From Paramyrothecium sp. XJ0827 (taxonomy: Eukaryota; Ascomycota; Sordariomycetes; Hypocreales; Stachybotryaceae): DNA of 64,000 nucleotides. Of the stretch, positions 32,310 to 44,394 are shown piece by piece. The notes under the pieces are model-generated. The model made no database searches. It was not told the origin of the DNA and worked only from the letters and a program-made list of their open reading frames with translations. The stretch spans positions 1-64,000 of the forward strand of contig JAJFPB010000013.1 in NCBI GenBank assembly GCA_020881915.1. The letters are read 5' to 3'. Numbering within the stretch: the stretch's first letter is position 1; every line of letters starts with the position of its first letter. The position numbers and the translations under genes are program-made.

Positions 32310-35300
32310 ATGTCGGCCTCGAAGGAATCGACAGGAACACTTGGCAACCTAGCCAACATCCCGAAGCTAGAATCAACAGCGGGATGGATCAACTGGAGCC
32401 GAGAAATGAAGGATCATCTCACGATGTCGGGTTATGGAGACTTGTTCAAACGAAACAAGGACAAACCCACCGGCACCAGCGCCGCGACCGTTGAAAAGAT
32501 CGACAACTGGCTCTCCAAGCAGGAACGCGCGTGCGGAGCCGTCCTCAATCGACTTGGATACAACGCCAGGGAGCATGTAAAGGACAAGGAGACCGTCACG
32601 GAGATGTTCAGTGAGCTTGAGAAGCGCTTCAAACCAAAGGGAAGCGCGGTTTTCCAAGAACTCGATCGACGATACAACAGCCTCACCCTAGACCAATGCT
32701 CGGGAGTCATGAACTTCGCGGAACGGCTGCGAGAAGCTCAATCTGAACTCTTGCAACTAGACGAGACATGCAAAATCGGCACGCCTCAATTCATCAATAA
32801 GTTCCTAACCGGACTTGGCCCCGAATACGAAGTGTTCCTCACTGCTTTCTACCAAAACCACAACTTGCTGCCCGAAAGAGGCTCCAACGGAGAAGTAACC
32901 AAACCTGCCGTCACATTCGAAATCGCCCTTGCCGCAGCAGAGCAAGAGGAGATGAACATTCAACAACGAGAAAAGACCAAGATACAACAAACAGCTCTGC
33001 TGGCTGGAACACGTGGTCTTCGCAAAGACCGAGTGACTCAAACATGCGACCACTGCAACAAACCAGGTCACAACAAGGCCGGATGTTTTGGCTTACACCC
33101 CGACCTTCTTGAGGAGTTCAGGAGAAAACGAGCACTTCGGAGTGAACGACGAGAAACCAAGCTTGAGAGGAGAAAGGAGAACTCCTCGTCGCTGCAACCT
33201 GACGAGGATCACACTGCCGCCGTCGCCTTCTTAAACACGGCCTTTCTATCTCTTCAACCCCAGTTTGGCCTGGCTGCATCAGAACCATCCAAACTACTGG
33301 AGCGAATCCACGTATTGGACAGTGGCGCCTCCTCCCACACGTTCTGCCACCGACGGAACTTTACATCACTCGAGAAATTCACCGGCTCTGCCATCAACGG
33401 CATAGCTGGCTCGGCCATTATGCCTGAGGGGCAAGGCACATACACCCTCAAAACCATATGGAACAATACCAAGGGAAAGACAACCTTTCATAAGGCACTT
33501 TACGTGCCAGGCGCTCACTGCAACCTCATCTCAGTCTCAGTCCTTGAGGAAGATGGAGCAACTATTCTATTTCGAAAAGGACGAGCTGTCGTTACAAACC
33601 ACGGTAAAGTCATCCTCAGCGCCACTAGGAAATTCGGTCTATACGTCATCGACGAAGATGACGAACAACTGCACACCGCTATGGCCGCCTACTCCGTCAG
33701 CGACCCCAAACTGCAGATCTGGCATGACAGGCTCGGCCATTTGGGAGAACAGAACTTACATTGACTCATGAAGATGTCCACGGGCATCACTCCTCTATCT
33801 GACTCCAACGTCTGTGAAGCGTGCGTAAAAGGGGGCGCATGAAGGAAAGGCCTCATCGCGGATGCATTCGAAAAGGAACAAGACCACTGGAGAGCGTTCA
33901 CGGCGATATCGCTGGCCCTTTCTCAGACGAAGGCATCGACGGCCATAGATACTGGGCCTGTTTCATAGACGATTTCACCAAAATGACCTGGGTCTTCCCA
34001 ATCAGGCAAAAGTCCGAATTTGGCAACTGCTTTCGAAAACTTCTGGAACAAGCTGAGACACCAACCCGTCGCTGCCGTTACCTTCGCCTCGATCGGGCGG
34101 GAGAAAACCAAGCTGATACAATCACTCTCTACTGCGAAAACAAGATAATTGAGATGATCTTCTCTGCTACCGAACAGCACGAACAAAACGGGGTGGCCGA
34201 AGTAGCAAACCGTGTCCTACTCGAGAAACTCACAACGACTCTCATCCATTCAGGACTGGAAAAGAAATTCTGGCCATACGTCCTCAAATCCATGGCATAT
34301 ATACGAAACCTCTCACCAGCCTCGGGTCGTCAAATCACACCTTATGAAGCATGGCACAAGGAAGTGCCGGACCTCTCCCATCTCCGAGTTATCGGCAGCC
34401 GAGGCTTTGCAAAAATGCCTTCAGCCAAACGGAAGAAGATGGACGACAAGACAATCCCCTGCCGACTCCTCGGCTATCAAGGGAGCACTAACTACGTCTT
34501 AGTCGACGATGATGGAAGAATATTCTTTGCGAATAACGTCGTGTTCGATGAGGAATCCCTGCCGAGAAAACGAATTGCATCCGAGCAACCAACTGACGAA
34601 CCCAACGCAAAACGGATGGATCTCACACCATCTCTTCCAACTATACCCCTAACCGAAAACATCAGAACAGACGAAGAGATACAGGCAGCCCTCAACCAAT
34701 CCTATCTACCGAACCAAGACGAGCCGAGCTTCCATGTGGAACTGGGGACTCCAGAAAGAACACAAAGCCCCGACGGTGTAATCAATGAACACCAAGTCCC
34801 AATGGAATCAACCGACCGTCATTCCGAACTACGCTTTCCAGTACGGGAAACCCGAGGACAAATGCCATCGAGATACACAGTCCTAGCTCAACAAGACCCA
34901 GAAGCTCAACAAAACCAATGGCGTTTCACCATGATTGCCATTCATCTGGCCATGATCGCCAACAACCTCGAACCGACCGAACCCGAAACCTTTGCCGAAG
35001 CAATGAATTCGCCACATAGCGAACAATGGATGCATGCCATGATTGACGAAATCGACTCCTTAACGAGAAACGGCACCTTCATACCAGTCAACCTACCTCC
35101 AGGAAAACATACTCTCCAAGGCAAATGGGTATATAAGCTCAAGCGAGGAAAGGATGGCGAGATTACCAGATTCAAAGCTCGCTTCGTTGTCAGAGGCTTC
35201 GAACAAAAGAGGGAATCGACTACCACGAGACGTTTGCCTCCGTGGTCAAGCCGATGAGCTATAAAATGATCTTCGCTATCGCTGCGGCCCTGGACCTTGA

Positions 35301-36517
35301 ACTAGAACAAATGGATGTCAAAACTGCCTTCCTTTACGGTGGTGTTAAAGAAGAAATCTACGTCACTCAGCCACAGGGCTTCGACGACAAATCAGGCAAA
35401 GTCTTCCGACTGCGGAAGGCTCTCTACGGTCTTAAACAATCTCCCCGAATCTGGTACCAGACATTATCTGATTTTCTGGAAACCCTCGGCTTCAAACCAC
35501 TCAACGCCGATGTTGGCGTTTTCATCCGTGGCACAACCTACATCGCCGTCTACGTGGATGATCTCCTAATCGCTGGTCCCGATAAGGAAGAAATCCGCCA
35601 AATCAAAGCCGCCTTGAGCAAGAAATTCGAAATGACTGATCTTGGTCCGTGTCAGTACTATCTGGGAATGTCCGTCCGGAGAGACAGACGCAACAAGGCC
35701 ATCTTCCTCTCCCAACGAGCATATGTCGAGAAGGTCCTACGGGAATTTGACATGTGGGAGAGCAAGCCAGTCACAACTCCCTAAGCACGTCTAAATTCCA
35801 ACCTGTCCCAGACGAATACAAAGCGTCTGAAACGACGAAACTATGGTACGCAAAGGCAATTGGTTCACTTATGTATGCCATGCTTGGCACTCGCCCAGAC
35901 ATCGCATTTGCCGTCTCTCTCTGCAGCCGATATCTGGGAAACCCAACCAACGAGCACGTCCAAGCCGTCAAGCGCATCATGAGGTACTTACGAGGAACGA
36001 TCGACTTGGAACTCGTTTTCAGCGGACCACTCAGACCGTTAGTTGGGTACACCGACTCAGACTGGGCTGGCGACCACGACACTAGACGGTCAACGGCTGG
36101 TTATGTCTTCAATGTCGGTACAGGCGCCATCAGTTGGAGCTCCAAACGACAACCAACGGTCGCACTATCATCCTGCGAAGCGGAATACATGGGGCAAACA
36201 CAATGCACCAAAGAAGCGATCTGGCTACGAGGGTTGCTGCGCGAACTTCTGGCCCAATACAAACATGGAGACCTTCAAACAACTATCCTCTACGGGGACA
36301 ATCAGGGGCAATTGCAATGGCCAAGAATCCACAGTTCCACGCCAGGACTAAGCACATTGACCTTCAATGGCATTACGTTCGAGAACGAGTCTCGGATGGA
36401 GACGTTGAGCTCCAATATGTCCCAACCGAGCAACAAATTGCAGATGGACTTACGAAACCCCTTCCAAAAGACCGTTTTATCGTGTTTCGCAACGCGCTGG
36501 GCCTCTCCAATCCATGA
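32310..36517 (+). pseudogene. copia gag-pol polyprotein, frame broken at five places
   Basis: Gag starts at ATG 32310 and carries a CX2CX4HX4C zinc knuckle (CDHCNKPGHNKAGC). Protease has the DSGASSH active site. Integrase follows with WHDRLGHLG and CEAC zinc ligands and D,D,E residues in HGDIAGPF, LRLDRAGEN and EQHEQNGVAE. Reverse transcriptase has YVDDLLIAG, and RNase H has YTDSDWAGD. Breaks are a TGA at 33762 and shifts at 33831-33835 (G run), about 35206-35213, 35779-35781 (C run) and 36305-36308 (G run). Every shift is a one- or two-base difference in or beside a short homopolymer, and the sequence resumes without loss across each. Together with nearly identical LTRs this suggests a young copy or base-calling errors rather than old decay. 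Confidence 0.92.
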
Positions 36518-37325
36518 TTCACTGTTGGTCACGCAAATATGGGTCATGAGAAAAGGTGGTGACCGGGAACACCTAGCCAACCGACACTCCCGGCGCCGAA
36601 AGTCTATTATATCAAATTCATACGGTCTTTTACCCTTTCCATCATGCCCCAAGTGGGAGAAAATGGGAGCCCAACAGTCTATCCCAATCATCGAGCCTCC
36701 AAGTGACCCACAAGTCCTCGGTTCGGAACCCTTCGGCTTCCTGCAACAAACCTACAACAGCTTCAGCTGTATCTGAGCGCTCATTACGTACATACCAGAG
36801 CCATTTCATTCAGGAACGTACCACACAAGAGCCAATTGGAAAGAATCCCATGGCAAACGAACACGATCGAGATACAAAACTACAAAACTACTAACACAGC
36901 AAACGCTGTTGGATTGGCTTCCTCAGCCTTAATAACCACAGTCCTACAAGACATGCAACGGAACCTGCTCAATCGGATCCGGCCAAAGAAATCAAAATAC
37001 CTCGACGATCGTAGTCGAAAATACCAACAAATGACAATATTAATGTCCTCTATATTTATTTTGGAAAAATATAGACCTGCGATGAAGTGGGAGATCTGGG
37101 GTGTTAAGGCTCCAGTGATCGAAGAATCCAAGGCTTCATTCAAACATCAAACATCAAATAATCTGGAGGATCTGGGGTGCTAAGGCCCCAGTGACCGAGC
37201 AATCCAACGCAGGTGTGGTAATAGAAGCTCTTTCCTGTTTTTCACCCACGAAGGTGTTTTTGAGGTTTTAATGAGGCCACACTCTGTTACGCAGAAACAT
37301 CTCGCACCAATGGCTCGAGTGGGAG
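36518..37325 (+). other. copia 3' untranslated region with internal duplication
   Basis: About 800 bp between the RNase H stop and the 3' LTR. A segment beginning GATCTGGGGTGTTAAGG (37091) is repeated 77 bp later (37168) with several mismatches. A purine-rich GAGTGGGAG just before the LTR is the likely polypurine tract. Confidence 0.55.
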
Positions 37326-37466
37326 TGTTGAGATCCGTTGTTTTTGACGGATCAATGGCTATTCCGATCCATTGGTGGCTGGGATGTGGATGTCTTGTCT
37401 ATAGCTTCCGCTGGTTAGCGCTAGCCTTTCTTCTTCTTTAATCAATATAATATGCTCATTTCAACA
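37326..37466 (+). repeat. 3' LTR of copia element
   Basis: 141 bp, 140 of 141 identical to the 5' LTR. It ends CATTTCAACA. Confidence 0.95.
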
Positions 37467-37515
37467 CTCCGAACCATTCTCTTTGAGCCCTTCGTCCTGG
37501 AATCAACCAGGCGTG

Positions 37516-40231
37516 ATGGAGCGCGATGAATTCTCTTCTTCGCCAGCCGCCCCGTCTCCAGGAACCTCATTACCAACGACGCCATTGCCCCGTCCTCGCG
37601 GGACTGCCGCCGATTTTATTCAGGTCGATTGGACACTCTGGGGCCGCCAAGAGTGGGCCAAATGGCCCGGATTTCGAGCGTTATACTGGCGGCCAAGACA
37701 CGAGAGCATGGTGGCAACAATATGGGTATCGCGTTAAGGACCGTTCCACGTCGCGGCAGGGAAATAAGCTGAAGTGGATCTGCGCCGACTGCTTTGCCCG
37801 AGGTTTCAAGAAGAAGTCAGACTTCTGTTTCGTCTGTGCTCGACAGGAGTCGCCATCAGGAAACACCTACTCAAAGCCCACGGGATTCTTGTAAGTGTGT
37901 GCCTCTCCTCTACGGTTTGATAACGTGCTGATTTGGCAGGCCCCGAACAAAGTTGTCAGCCCCGTGGGGGGCTCATTTCGAGATGACAGGACCATCACCG
38001 ACTTCATCGATGCCGACTTCAATAATCCCCACGACCAGTTTCTTCTCAGCAAGCTGCGTGGAAGATTCAGCAGCAAAGGCCTCCGAGTACTCCTCCTCGA
38101 CTGGATTACCTACCATAACCTGCCGTTCAACATTGTCAATACCGAGCGGTTCCAGCGGATCCTTCTCTACGGCAATCCCCTCCTTGATGTGACCCACATT
38201 CCCTCTGCGAAGACGCTGCTTCGCATGCTCGAATCCGAGTATAGGGGTGCCGTTGGGCCGGTAACCGAAGTATTGCGCAGCGCTCGATCCCAGATTCATT
38301 TCTCCTTCGACGGTTGGACATCCAAGTCGTACACTTCGTTTCTTGGGATCAACGCTCAATTCATTGATAACCACTTTGTCCAACACCGAATCCTCCTTGG
38401 GCTGCGACCTCTCTCGGGTAGACACAACGGTGCTTCACTTGCCGATGAGGTCGCTGATACGCTCGCATTCTGGCAAATCAACGACCCGGACAAGGTTGGC
38501 TACTTCACGCTGGACAATGCTGCCAACAATGACACCTGCATGGACGATCTTGCCTTTGAACACGGCTTCTCAGCTGAAGAGCGACGGATCCGCTGCGCTG
38601 CGCATATCTTCAACCTTTGCGTGCGGGCAATGCTATACGGTTCGAAGCGAGAGAACTTCGCGGCAATCATCGCTGCCGATGGTGACGATCAAGATGACGA
38701 TGAGGAGCTAGTTGATCAAGCTATCGACGAGGCCCTGGATGTAGAGATGGAAGACGGCACGGATGAAGACTTTGAAGCGAGCACTGCCGTTGGTATCCCA
38801 GAAGAGGACTTCCTATCATCCCACCCAGCCCCGGAGGAGATCAATGGAGCCACTTTCAGGGAGTACAGCCAGAACGGCGCCGCAGGAATGCTTCACAACA
38901 TCGGGATTCAGCTGCGAGCGACTACACAGCTGTACGAGCAGTTTCTTCAGTCTCAGCGCAAGGAATCCGGCCATGAATCAACACTTCACTGGGTCTTCAA
39001 CAATGCCACCAGATGGAACTCGGACATGCGGATGATGGAGAGGGCCCTTCGTCTCCGCCCGGCTCTCAATACATTCTTCAATGACGTTCAGAACCGTTGG
39101 GAAACTGAGGGTCTTTGTGACAAACCGAAACCGGCAGTTCTGCAATACCGCTTAAGTGCGTACGACTGGAAGGTTATCGAGGTGCTTGTCAAGCTTCTGA
39201 AGCCTTTTGAAATCGCCACCAAGCAACTTCAGGGCGACGGTATTCCCGACGCGAGGTCGACTTGTGGTAGTTTCGATGAATACTTCCCTGTCTTCGAGAT
39301 CCTACTTGACCACCTCGAAGGAGCTATCGAAGGCACAATCTTTGAAGAAGTTGAGGATCCAGTGAGCAAGGAGAAGAAGGACGTCGAAGTCGCCATCTAC
39401 GACGGGCTCGATAGCAGAACCCGTAGATTGCTCCAGGTCTTTATCAAGCTCGGATGGAAGAAGCTGCACAAGTACTACAACCGTCTGACTAGCGCAGCTT
39501 ATGTCGGCGCTGTTGTCTTCAACCCGGCGAAGAAGTGGCGCCTTCTCGATCAACTGTGGTCTCGAGTGCCTTCCCGTAAGGCCAAGGGTTGGCGATTAGA
39601 GTACGAATCCAAGCTCTTGGAGATCTGGGAGAGTTACAGGGAACGCGACGTTGACTACGAAGTCTTTGCTACATCTGACGAGGCCTCAATGGATTACATT
39701 GAGCGGAGACTTGCCAGGAGAGTAGCTGGGTCGCTATGCGCCCAGGGTTCGTCCTTGGCAGCGTCCAGTGCCCGCAAGAGCACCCGAAAGACGAAACACA
39801 CAACAGCGGGAGCGACTGCTGATGACGAATATGCTCGGTACTGTGCTGAGGATGTTGTCAGCAGTCACCACTACAGAAGCAGGCCGATTGACTGGTGGAA
39901 AATCAACAGGAATCGGTACCCGCGACTGTCTCTGATGGCGGTTGATATGCTCACCATCCCATCGTCGTCTGCGGAGAGCGAGAGGACATTTAGCAGTGCA
40001 GGACGTATGACGGCACCGTTGAGAAGCCGGCTGAGGAGGGAGATAGTGGCGATGGCTCAGTGCATTCGATCGTGGAGTAAAGCTGGGATCTACGCGCCTT
40101 CACTGCCGCTGGTTAGCCTCAGTGATGATCAATGGGTTGACGCACTTGCGTCGCTGAAAGGACGAGTGACATTTAATCTGCCTAGTACTTGCCTTTGCAC
40201 AATTGACGATGTTCTGCGATGTCTTATCTGA
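37516..40231 (+). CDS. hAT-family transposase
   Basis: Exon 2 (37940-40231) is one open frame. It carries HFSFDGWTS, an acidic insert, and the C-terminal dimerisation block DWWKINRNRYPRLSLMAVDM followed by PSSSAESERTFSSAG. A 49 bp intron (37891-37939, GTAAGT...GGCAG) precedes it. Exon 1 begins near ATG 37516 and holds a BED-type zinc finger in pieces: CADC in one frame, and KAHGIL, with the distal His residues, in another. The frame therefore shifts at least once inside exon 1, near 37840-37860. hAT transposases cut and paste DNA through an RNase H-like D,D,E core. I could not identify terminal inverted repeats or an 8 bp target duplication. The gene starts only 50 bp after the copia LTR, so the element's left end is close by. 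Confidence 0.88.
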
Positions 40232-40375
40232 AGCCGTGATACCTTCTAAACCCGCTCTGCACCTCTCACCACTCTTCTGTCGGGATATGACGGCATGACG
40301 GCCTGGTGATGATGACAACGGTCCATTTGGTTCTAGGTCCTATTGGTGTTTCGGTCTCCGCCGGGATTAGTTCTA

Positions 40376-40662
40376 CGTTCGATCGAGTTCGAATCGAATT
40401 CGATCGAATCTTGGCATTCGATAGATATCGAATCTACGGAAGACATGTTCGATTCGAGTCGAATCTACGGCACAAGAATTGTGGCGCGTTCGATTCGATA
40501 CGAATCTGCGGGAGATGTGTTCGATTCGAGTCGAATCTACAGGACAAGAATTGTGGCACGTTCGATTCGATACGAATCTGTGGGAGATGCGTCCGATTCG
40601 ATTCGAATCTACGGGGTCACATTCGATTCGAACGCCAAGGCTTGGCGTTCGATTCGATAGAT
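40376..40662. repeat. ATTCGA-rich minisatellite
   Basis: Roughly 70-75 bp higher-order units, about three copies, each built of GTTCGATTCGA..CGAATCT blocks. TTCGAA-type palindromes recur throughout. It may include the subterminal repeats of the hAT element. Confidence 0.8.
40628..40652. repeat. Perfect hairpin at end of minisatellite
   Basis: Twelve-base arms (TCGAACGCCAAG and its complement) around a single central G. Confidence 0.8.
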
Positions 40663-41298
40663 TCGTAAGATGTCCACGCCTGGTACAGAGCAATCTGCTG
40701 AGCTATGGCGGAGAGACTTGTAGCGAATAGCTCGGGGTTGATACATGCTTCCGATTGTTTCGTCATTGCGAGTAATGTAAAGTGCTTGCATGCATGCCAT
40801 CGAGTACTACTGGAAATAGCTATGGAAGGGAGAAGGAAATTTCAAGATTGCCTCAGCTCGAGCGAAAAAGTAGCGGGGTGATGTTACTGCAAGGTCGAGA
40901 AAGGAAGAGGCTGGAATATGAGACATGAAGGGGTGATGAGAGTTGATGGTTAGGTTATAGATAGGTCGCTTGCCGACCTAGAAACAAGAGGAGGAAATGA
41001 GAAGAAGGGTAGTATAAATCTGCCGTGCACATAAAATTATGGGGTTGGGTGAAGTAGTGGTATAGCAAGGTAAGGTTTATTGCTTCGAAAATAAGAGACT
41101 GCCGTTGAGTTACGTGGCCCAAATTTGGCCAAGCCGAGCGGATGGGGATGTTTGAGGTTGGGATTTGTCTCAGGGAGAGTGAAAACCCCTTCTCCCTGGC
41201 GACGAAGTTGCTGAGTTCAGGATACGTCCCTCAACTCTTTCTGCCACGTCTGCGCCTTGGCTTACCTGGGGATTAGATTACGAAGCGAAAGGAGTATC

Positions 41299-42214
41299 AT
41301 GGCACCGAGAGCTGCGGAAAAGAAGCCCGCATCAACCATCGCACCGATTTCCTCAGTCGCAGACGAGCGGATATCCTTGGAAGTGGAATTTGCAACCCAG
41401 GGCTGTCAAGGGGTAGACGCACCAAGGACCAACATGGCACCCTCTCCTCAACAATCACCACAAGTTACAAGTGAGGTGTTCTTCACGCAATGCGCGGCCC
41501 CAATTTGCTGACGAGAATGGAGTAGAGGCCGATCACGACGTTAAGAACTCATCTCTGGTTCCATTCGAGGCGCACCATTCGTTATTGGTAACGTTGCAAA
41601 TAACCCTAGAGCGGGCCCTATTCGCATACGGACAGAGAGAGCTTCCGGAGATTCTTCAAAAACTAAAATGGCACTGTTCCGAGCAAATCGAGCTTAATAA
41701 ATGGCCTGAAGAATTACGGAACACTTACGATGGGTGCCACGGATTAATATATGAGGACGAGATGGAGCCGCTCTACCAATCGATGTGTGATACCCGAAAC
41801 GTGGCAGTCCATCGCAACAATGGGAATTGGGAGACAACAAGACAATACCTCGTAGATTCTAAAAGGCTTATGGAGGTTCTACGGCTCGATGGGCACCTCG
41901 AGGTTATAGAAAGACTTCTAAGGACAGTTGATCCTATTGTCGACGGATTGGGGCAACATGTAATGGATGCGGTGAATACCTTCAGCGCTGAACTCGAGGA
42001 GCTAGAGCGCCAAAAAGAGGCACACAGAGCAAAGTTGGAAGCAAGCATCGCCGAGGGTAAGGAGCAGGCGAAGGAAAGGATTTTGATGGCGACCCAGTTG
42101 GCGCCTGAAGCCGGATGCGGCGGGACACGACTGGAAGAAAACTCGAACAGACATAGTACGGAATCGACAGGTAGCGGTATGCCGGTGGAGGTCATGGATT
42201 CGGATTATTATTAG
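41299..42214 (+). CDS. Orphan protein with HEPN-like RNxxxH motif
   Basis: Two exons, 41299-41470 and 41526-42214, are joined by a 55 bp intron (GTGAGG...GAGTAG, with GCTGAC branch). The product is 286 aa. Residues about 80-200 are helical (HSLLVTLQITLERALFAYGQ) and contain CDTRNVAVHRN, which fits the R-x4-H signature of HEPN-fold RNases. A coiled coil follows (ELEELERQKEAHRAKLEAS), with a Ser-rich acidic tail. The N-terminus is polar. The HEPN link rests on one short motif in a helical context and is weak. Otherwise the protein is unrecognised. Confidence 0.55.
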
Positions 42215-42364
42215 GTGATGGTATGGTCAAGCAGCTGTTTGTGTTCATGTTTCGCCTCCAGCCTAACTCATCCGACAATCACCTTGGTTGAGGTAACAGA
42301 GTGGGTTTCAAGACTACTAGCCTAACCTATATCCACATCGTACACAGTCCCATAAATAGTCTAT

Positions 42365-43113
42365 ATGCGAAAACTACCGCCCGCCGGCTATATTCATACT
42401 GCCATAACGCAGAAGCATGACTACAAGCTCCCGGATATATTCTATCTCGATCTGTGGCCGTTCGGACCCTGCCTTCTCCTCCTCACCAGTCCCGATGCTG
42501 TGGCCATTCCCACCACCGTCAGCAACTCCTCATGCCGAAAGTCGTGACGGAGTCTTTCGAAGGCAACGTGGGGACGACCTTTATCGAAGCAACCAACGGC
42601 CCCTTGTGGAAAAGTCTTATGCAGCAGCTGGCCCCGGGATCGACTGCTACCCACGTCAAGACACATTACCGCAGCATCGTCAACCACGCTAAGGCACTGC
42701 ATGATTCCCTGGACCGGTATGCTGAGGCGGGACAGATTGTCGACGTGCAGCTCGAGCTGGGTAGATACCCGTTCCAGGTGCTGGCTTCCGTCTTTTTCGG
42801 TAGGAGCCTTAGCGAGCAGGCATACAAAGACACGATGCGAATGGTCGATCTTATGCTCATGAGGAATAGCACTGGTGTTCTCTCCAATCCGTTGGCCAAA
42901 TGGCGTTGGAGAAACGAGATGAACAGGTGCCTAAACAGACTAGAAGGCGAGATTGAAGCGCGGGTGTGCGCAAGGTACGCAGCCCTTCAAGAGAACCCAG
43001 ACGAACCTGCCGCGGGAAAAGGGGATACGCTGCTTGATAGAATGCTAGTGGCTCGAATGCAGAACCGCCAACCCTTGGACAGCAGTGACAAAAAGGTCAT
43101 TATGGAAAAGTGA
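42365..43113 (+). pseudogene. Cytochrome P450 fragment
   Basis: The first frame from 42365 reads LPDIFYLDLWPFGPCLLLLT, as in the N-terminal beta-sheet of fungal P450s. After about 42520 the frame changes and continues with MPKVVTES, TNGPLWKSLMQQLAPG and YPFQVLASVFFG, up to SSDKKVIMEK. The last codons are followed by a good donor (GTGAGT at about 43111), but no exon with the I-helix AGxxT, ExxR or heme Cys motif follows. So the membrane anchor and the whole catalytic C-terminal half are missing. It cannot encode a working P450. Confidence 0.75.
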
Positions 43114-43338
43114 GTATGTGCAGCTCAACTTCACAGGTCATACCAAGGGGTTTTATGGACGACGACGACCTGTCATCGACCTCATACATGTTGATAGGCA
43201 TCTCCTACCCATGGGAATGATATGGTGCTTCTAATTTGATGTGAAGATTTGCATTTGCATATAGCGTGGATGATGAAAGGGCCTGGAATAACAAGTATCA
43301 ATGTGAAGTCGACCGGAACTCATTAAGACCCGACCAAC
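43114..43338. other. Intergenic, no gene seen
   Basis: No P450 C-terminal coding sequence is found here. Confidence 0.4.
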
Positions 43339-43722
43339 TTATATTTCGCCTACAGAATACTGCCTCTCTAACTGGCGCAGGATCTTTCCAACCACCTCCT
43401 CCGCTAGCTTGTCAATATCCTGAGCATCAAATCCTTTCTTGAAAATGACGTTGTCCCAACGGACGTTGCTCCCATCACTATCCTGGAGAGAGTATTGGTC
43501 TTTATTCACAAAATGCAGGTACACACGTCCGCCGGGCTCGCCTGGAGATATTGATTGGCTTGAATTCTTCAGAGTTCCAACTACACATCGCTCGTTCTTC
43601 AACTGCAGTCGACGACTGCGCTGTTTGGTTATTCTATGCTCTGAGCGTCGTGAGCGAGCCCGTGGTGCTTCTATCACGTAAGTTTGGATGTCCGTTTTCA
43701 GGTCATGGCTTTGGAAACTCAC
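43339..43722 (-). CDS. Orphan C-terminal exon(s)
   Basis: The frame contains GGRVYLHFVNKDQYSLQD, WDNVIFKKGFDAQDIDKLAEE and a helical end (ILRQLERQYS), all plausible protein. It has no ATG, and its first bases (GTGAGT) are a good splice donor, so the start lies in an upstream exon, perhaps around ATG 43738 (MDHYRLS). The model is incomplete and no family is recognised. Confidence 0.35.
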   Translation of the reverse strand: MSFQSHDLKTDIQTYVIEAPRARSRRSEHRITKQRSRRLQLKNERCVVGTLKNSSQSISPGEPGGRVYLHFVNKDQYSLQDSDGSNVRWDNVIFKKGFDAQDIDKLAEEVVGKILRQLERQYSVGEI

Positions 43723-43739
43723 TGAGTCGATAGTGATCC

Positions 43740-44394
43740 ATCTCCCTCGAGTACTTAGTTACGGTTCCGGACATACATACATTCGAAAGACGTGTCGACA
43801 AGGGTCAGACTCAACCAGCTGTCGTAAAGATGGTGGTATTTGGCTCAGGATGAGGCTGCAAATTGGAGTGGTAAGTAGAATAGTGCAGTTTAAACTCAGA
43901 TAATCTAAGGATAAAGGTGGTGCTAGAATATGAGGGATTGGGAGCAGCAGACCCTAATTATTATTCCAGGCACGCCACGTATCATTCCACAGCGGGTTGC
44001 ACAAACGCGGGGCACCCACACCCGCTGGAATTCACCACTGGTATGGATAGTAGCGTTGCGGCACCCTCAGCAATGCAGTTACGGGCTATCGCATTCATCT
44101 TCTAAATCTCGGAAAATACCCTTCGGTGGTTGGCCGAACTTCAAATTCCGACGACCATAGAAGTGTTGGAGGGGTACTGTACCTTCTTGAATATAAAGCT
44201 ATTAGGAAGGCGCTTAAGTGTAGGTAAAGGAAGGACGACCGAAGATAAATCTCTTAACGATACGGAAGGCTGGGCTTCTTAATGGACTGATGGACGATGG
44301 GTAGTCTTGTGATCTCAGTCGGTTACCTCGCACCTTCACAGACCTTTTCGATGGGAGTTTTCAGGGCAAAACCGACGACTCAATCACCGGTATT
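43740..44394. other. Intergenic, no gene seen
   Basis: Possible upstream exons of the previous gene may lie in 43740-43860. Otherwise nothing is supported. Confidence 0.3.

Larger units (their letters stand above)
31315..37466 (+). mobile_element. Ty1/copia LTR retrotransposon
   Basis: Structurally complete element of 6,152 bp: 5' LTR, tRNA primer site, gag, protease, integrase, reverse transcriptase and RNase H in copia order, and 3' LTR. The LTRs differ at one of 141 positions. The five bases outside each end (ACAAT and CTCCG) do not match, so no target duplication is seen. This may reflect recombination between elements or rearranged flanks. Confidence 0.95.
40232..41298. other. Non-coding region with minisatellite
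   Basis: 3' flank of the hAT gene. It contains an ATTCGA-rich array (40376-40662) and otherwise no supported gene. Confidence 0.5.

Noticed and set aside
40376..40662. Overlapping ORFs of 80-120 codons in the ATTCGA array
   Set aside because: All frames stay open because the repeat lacks stop codons; the peptides are repetitive artefacts.
42454..43113. Functional cytochrome P450
   Set aside because: The I-helix, ExxR and heme-binding cysteine are missing and the N-terminal part is out of frame.
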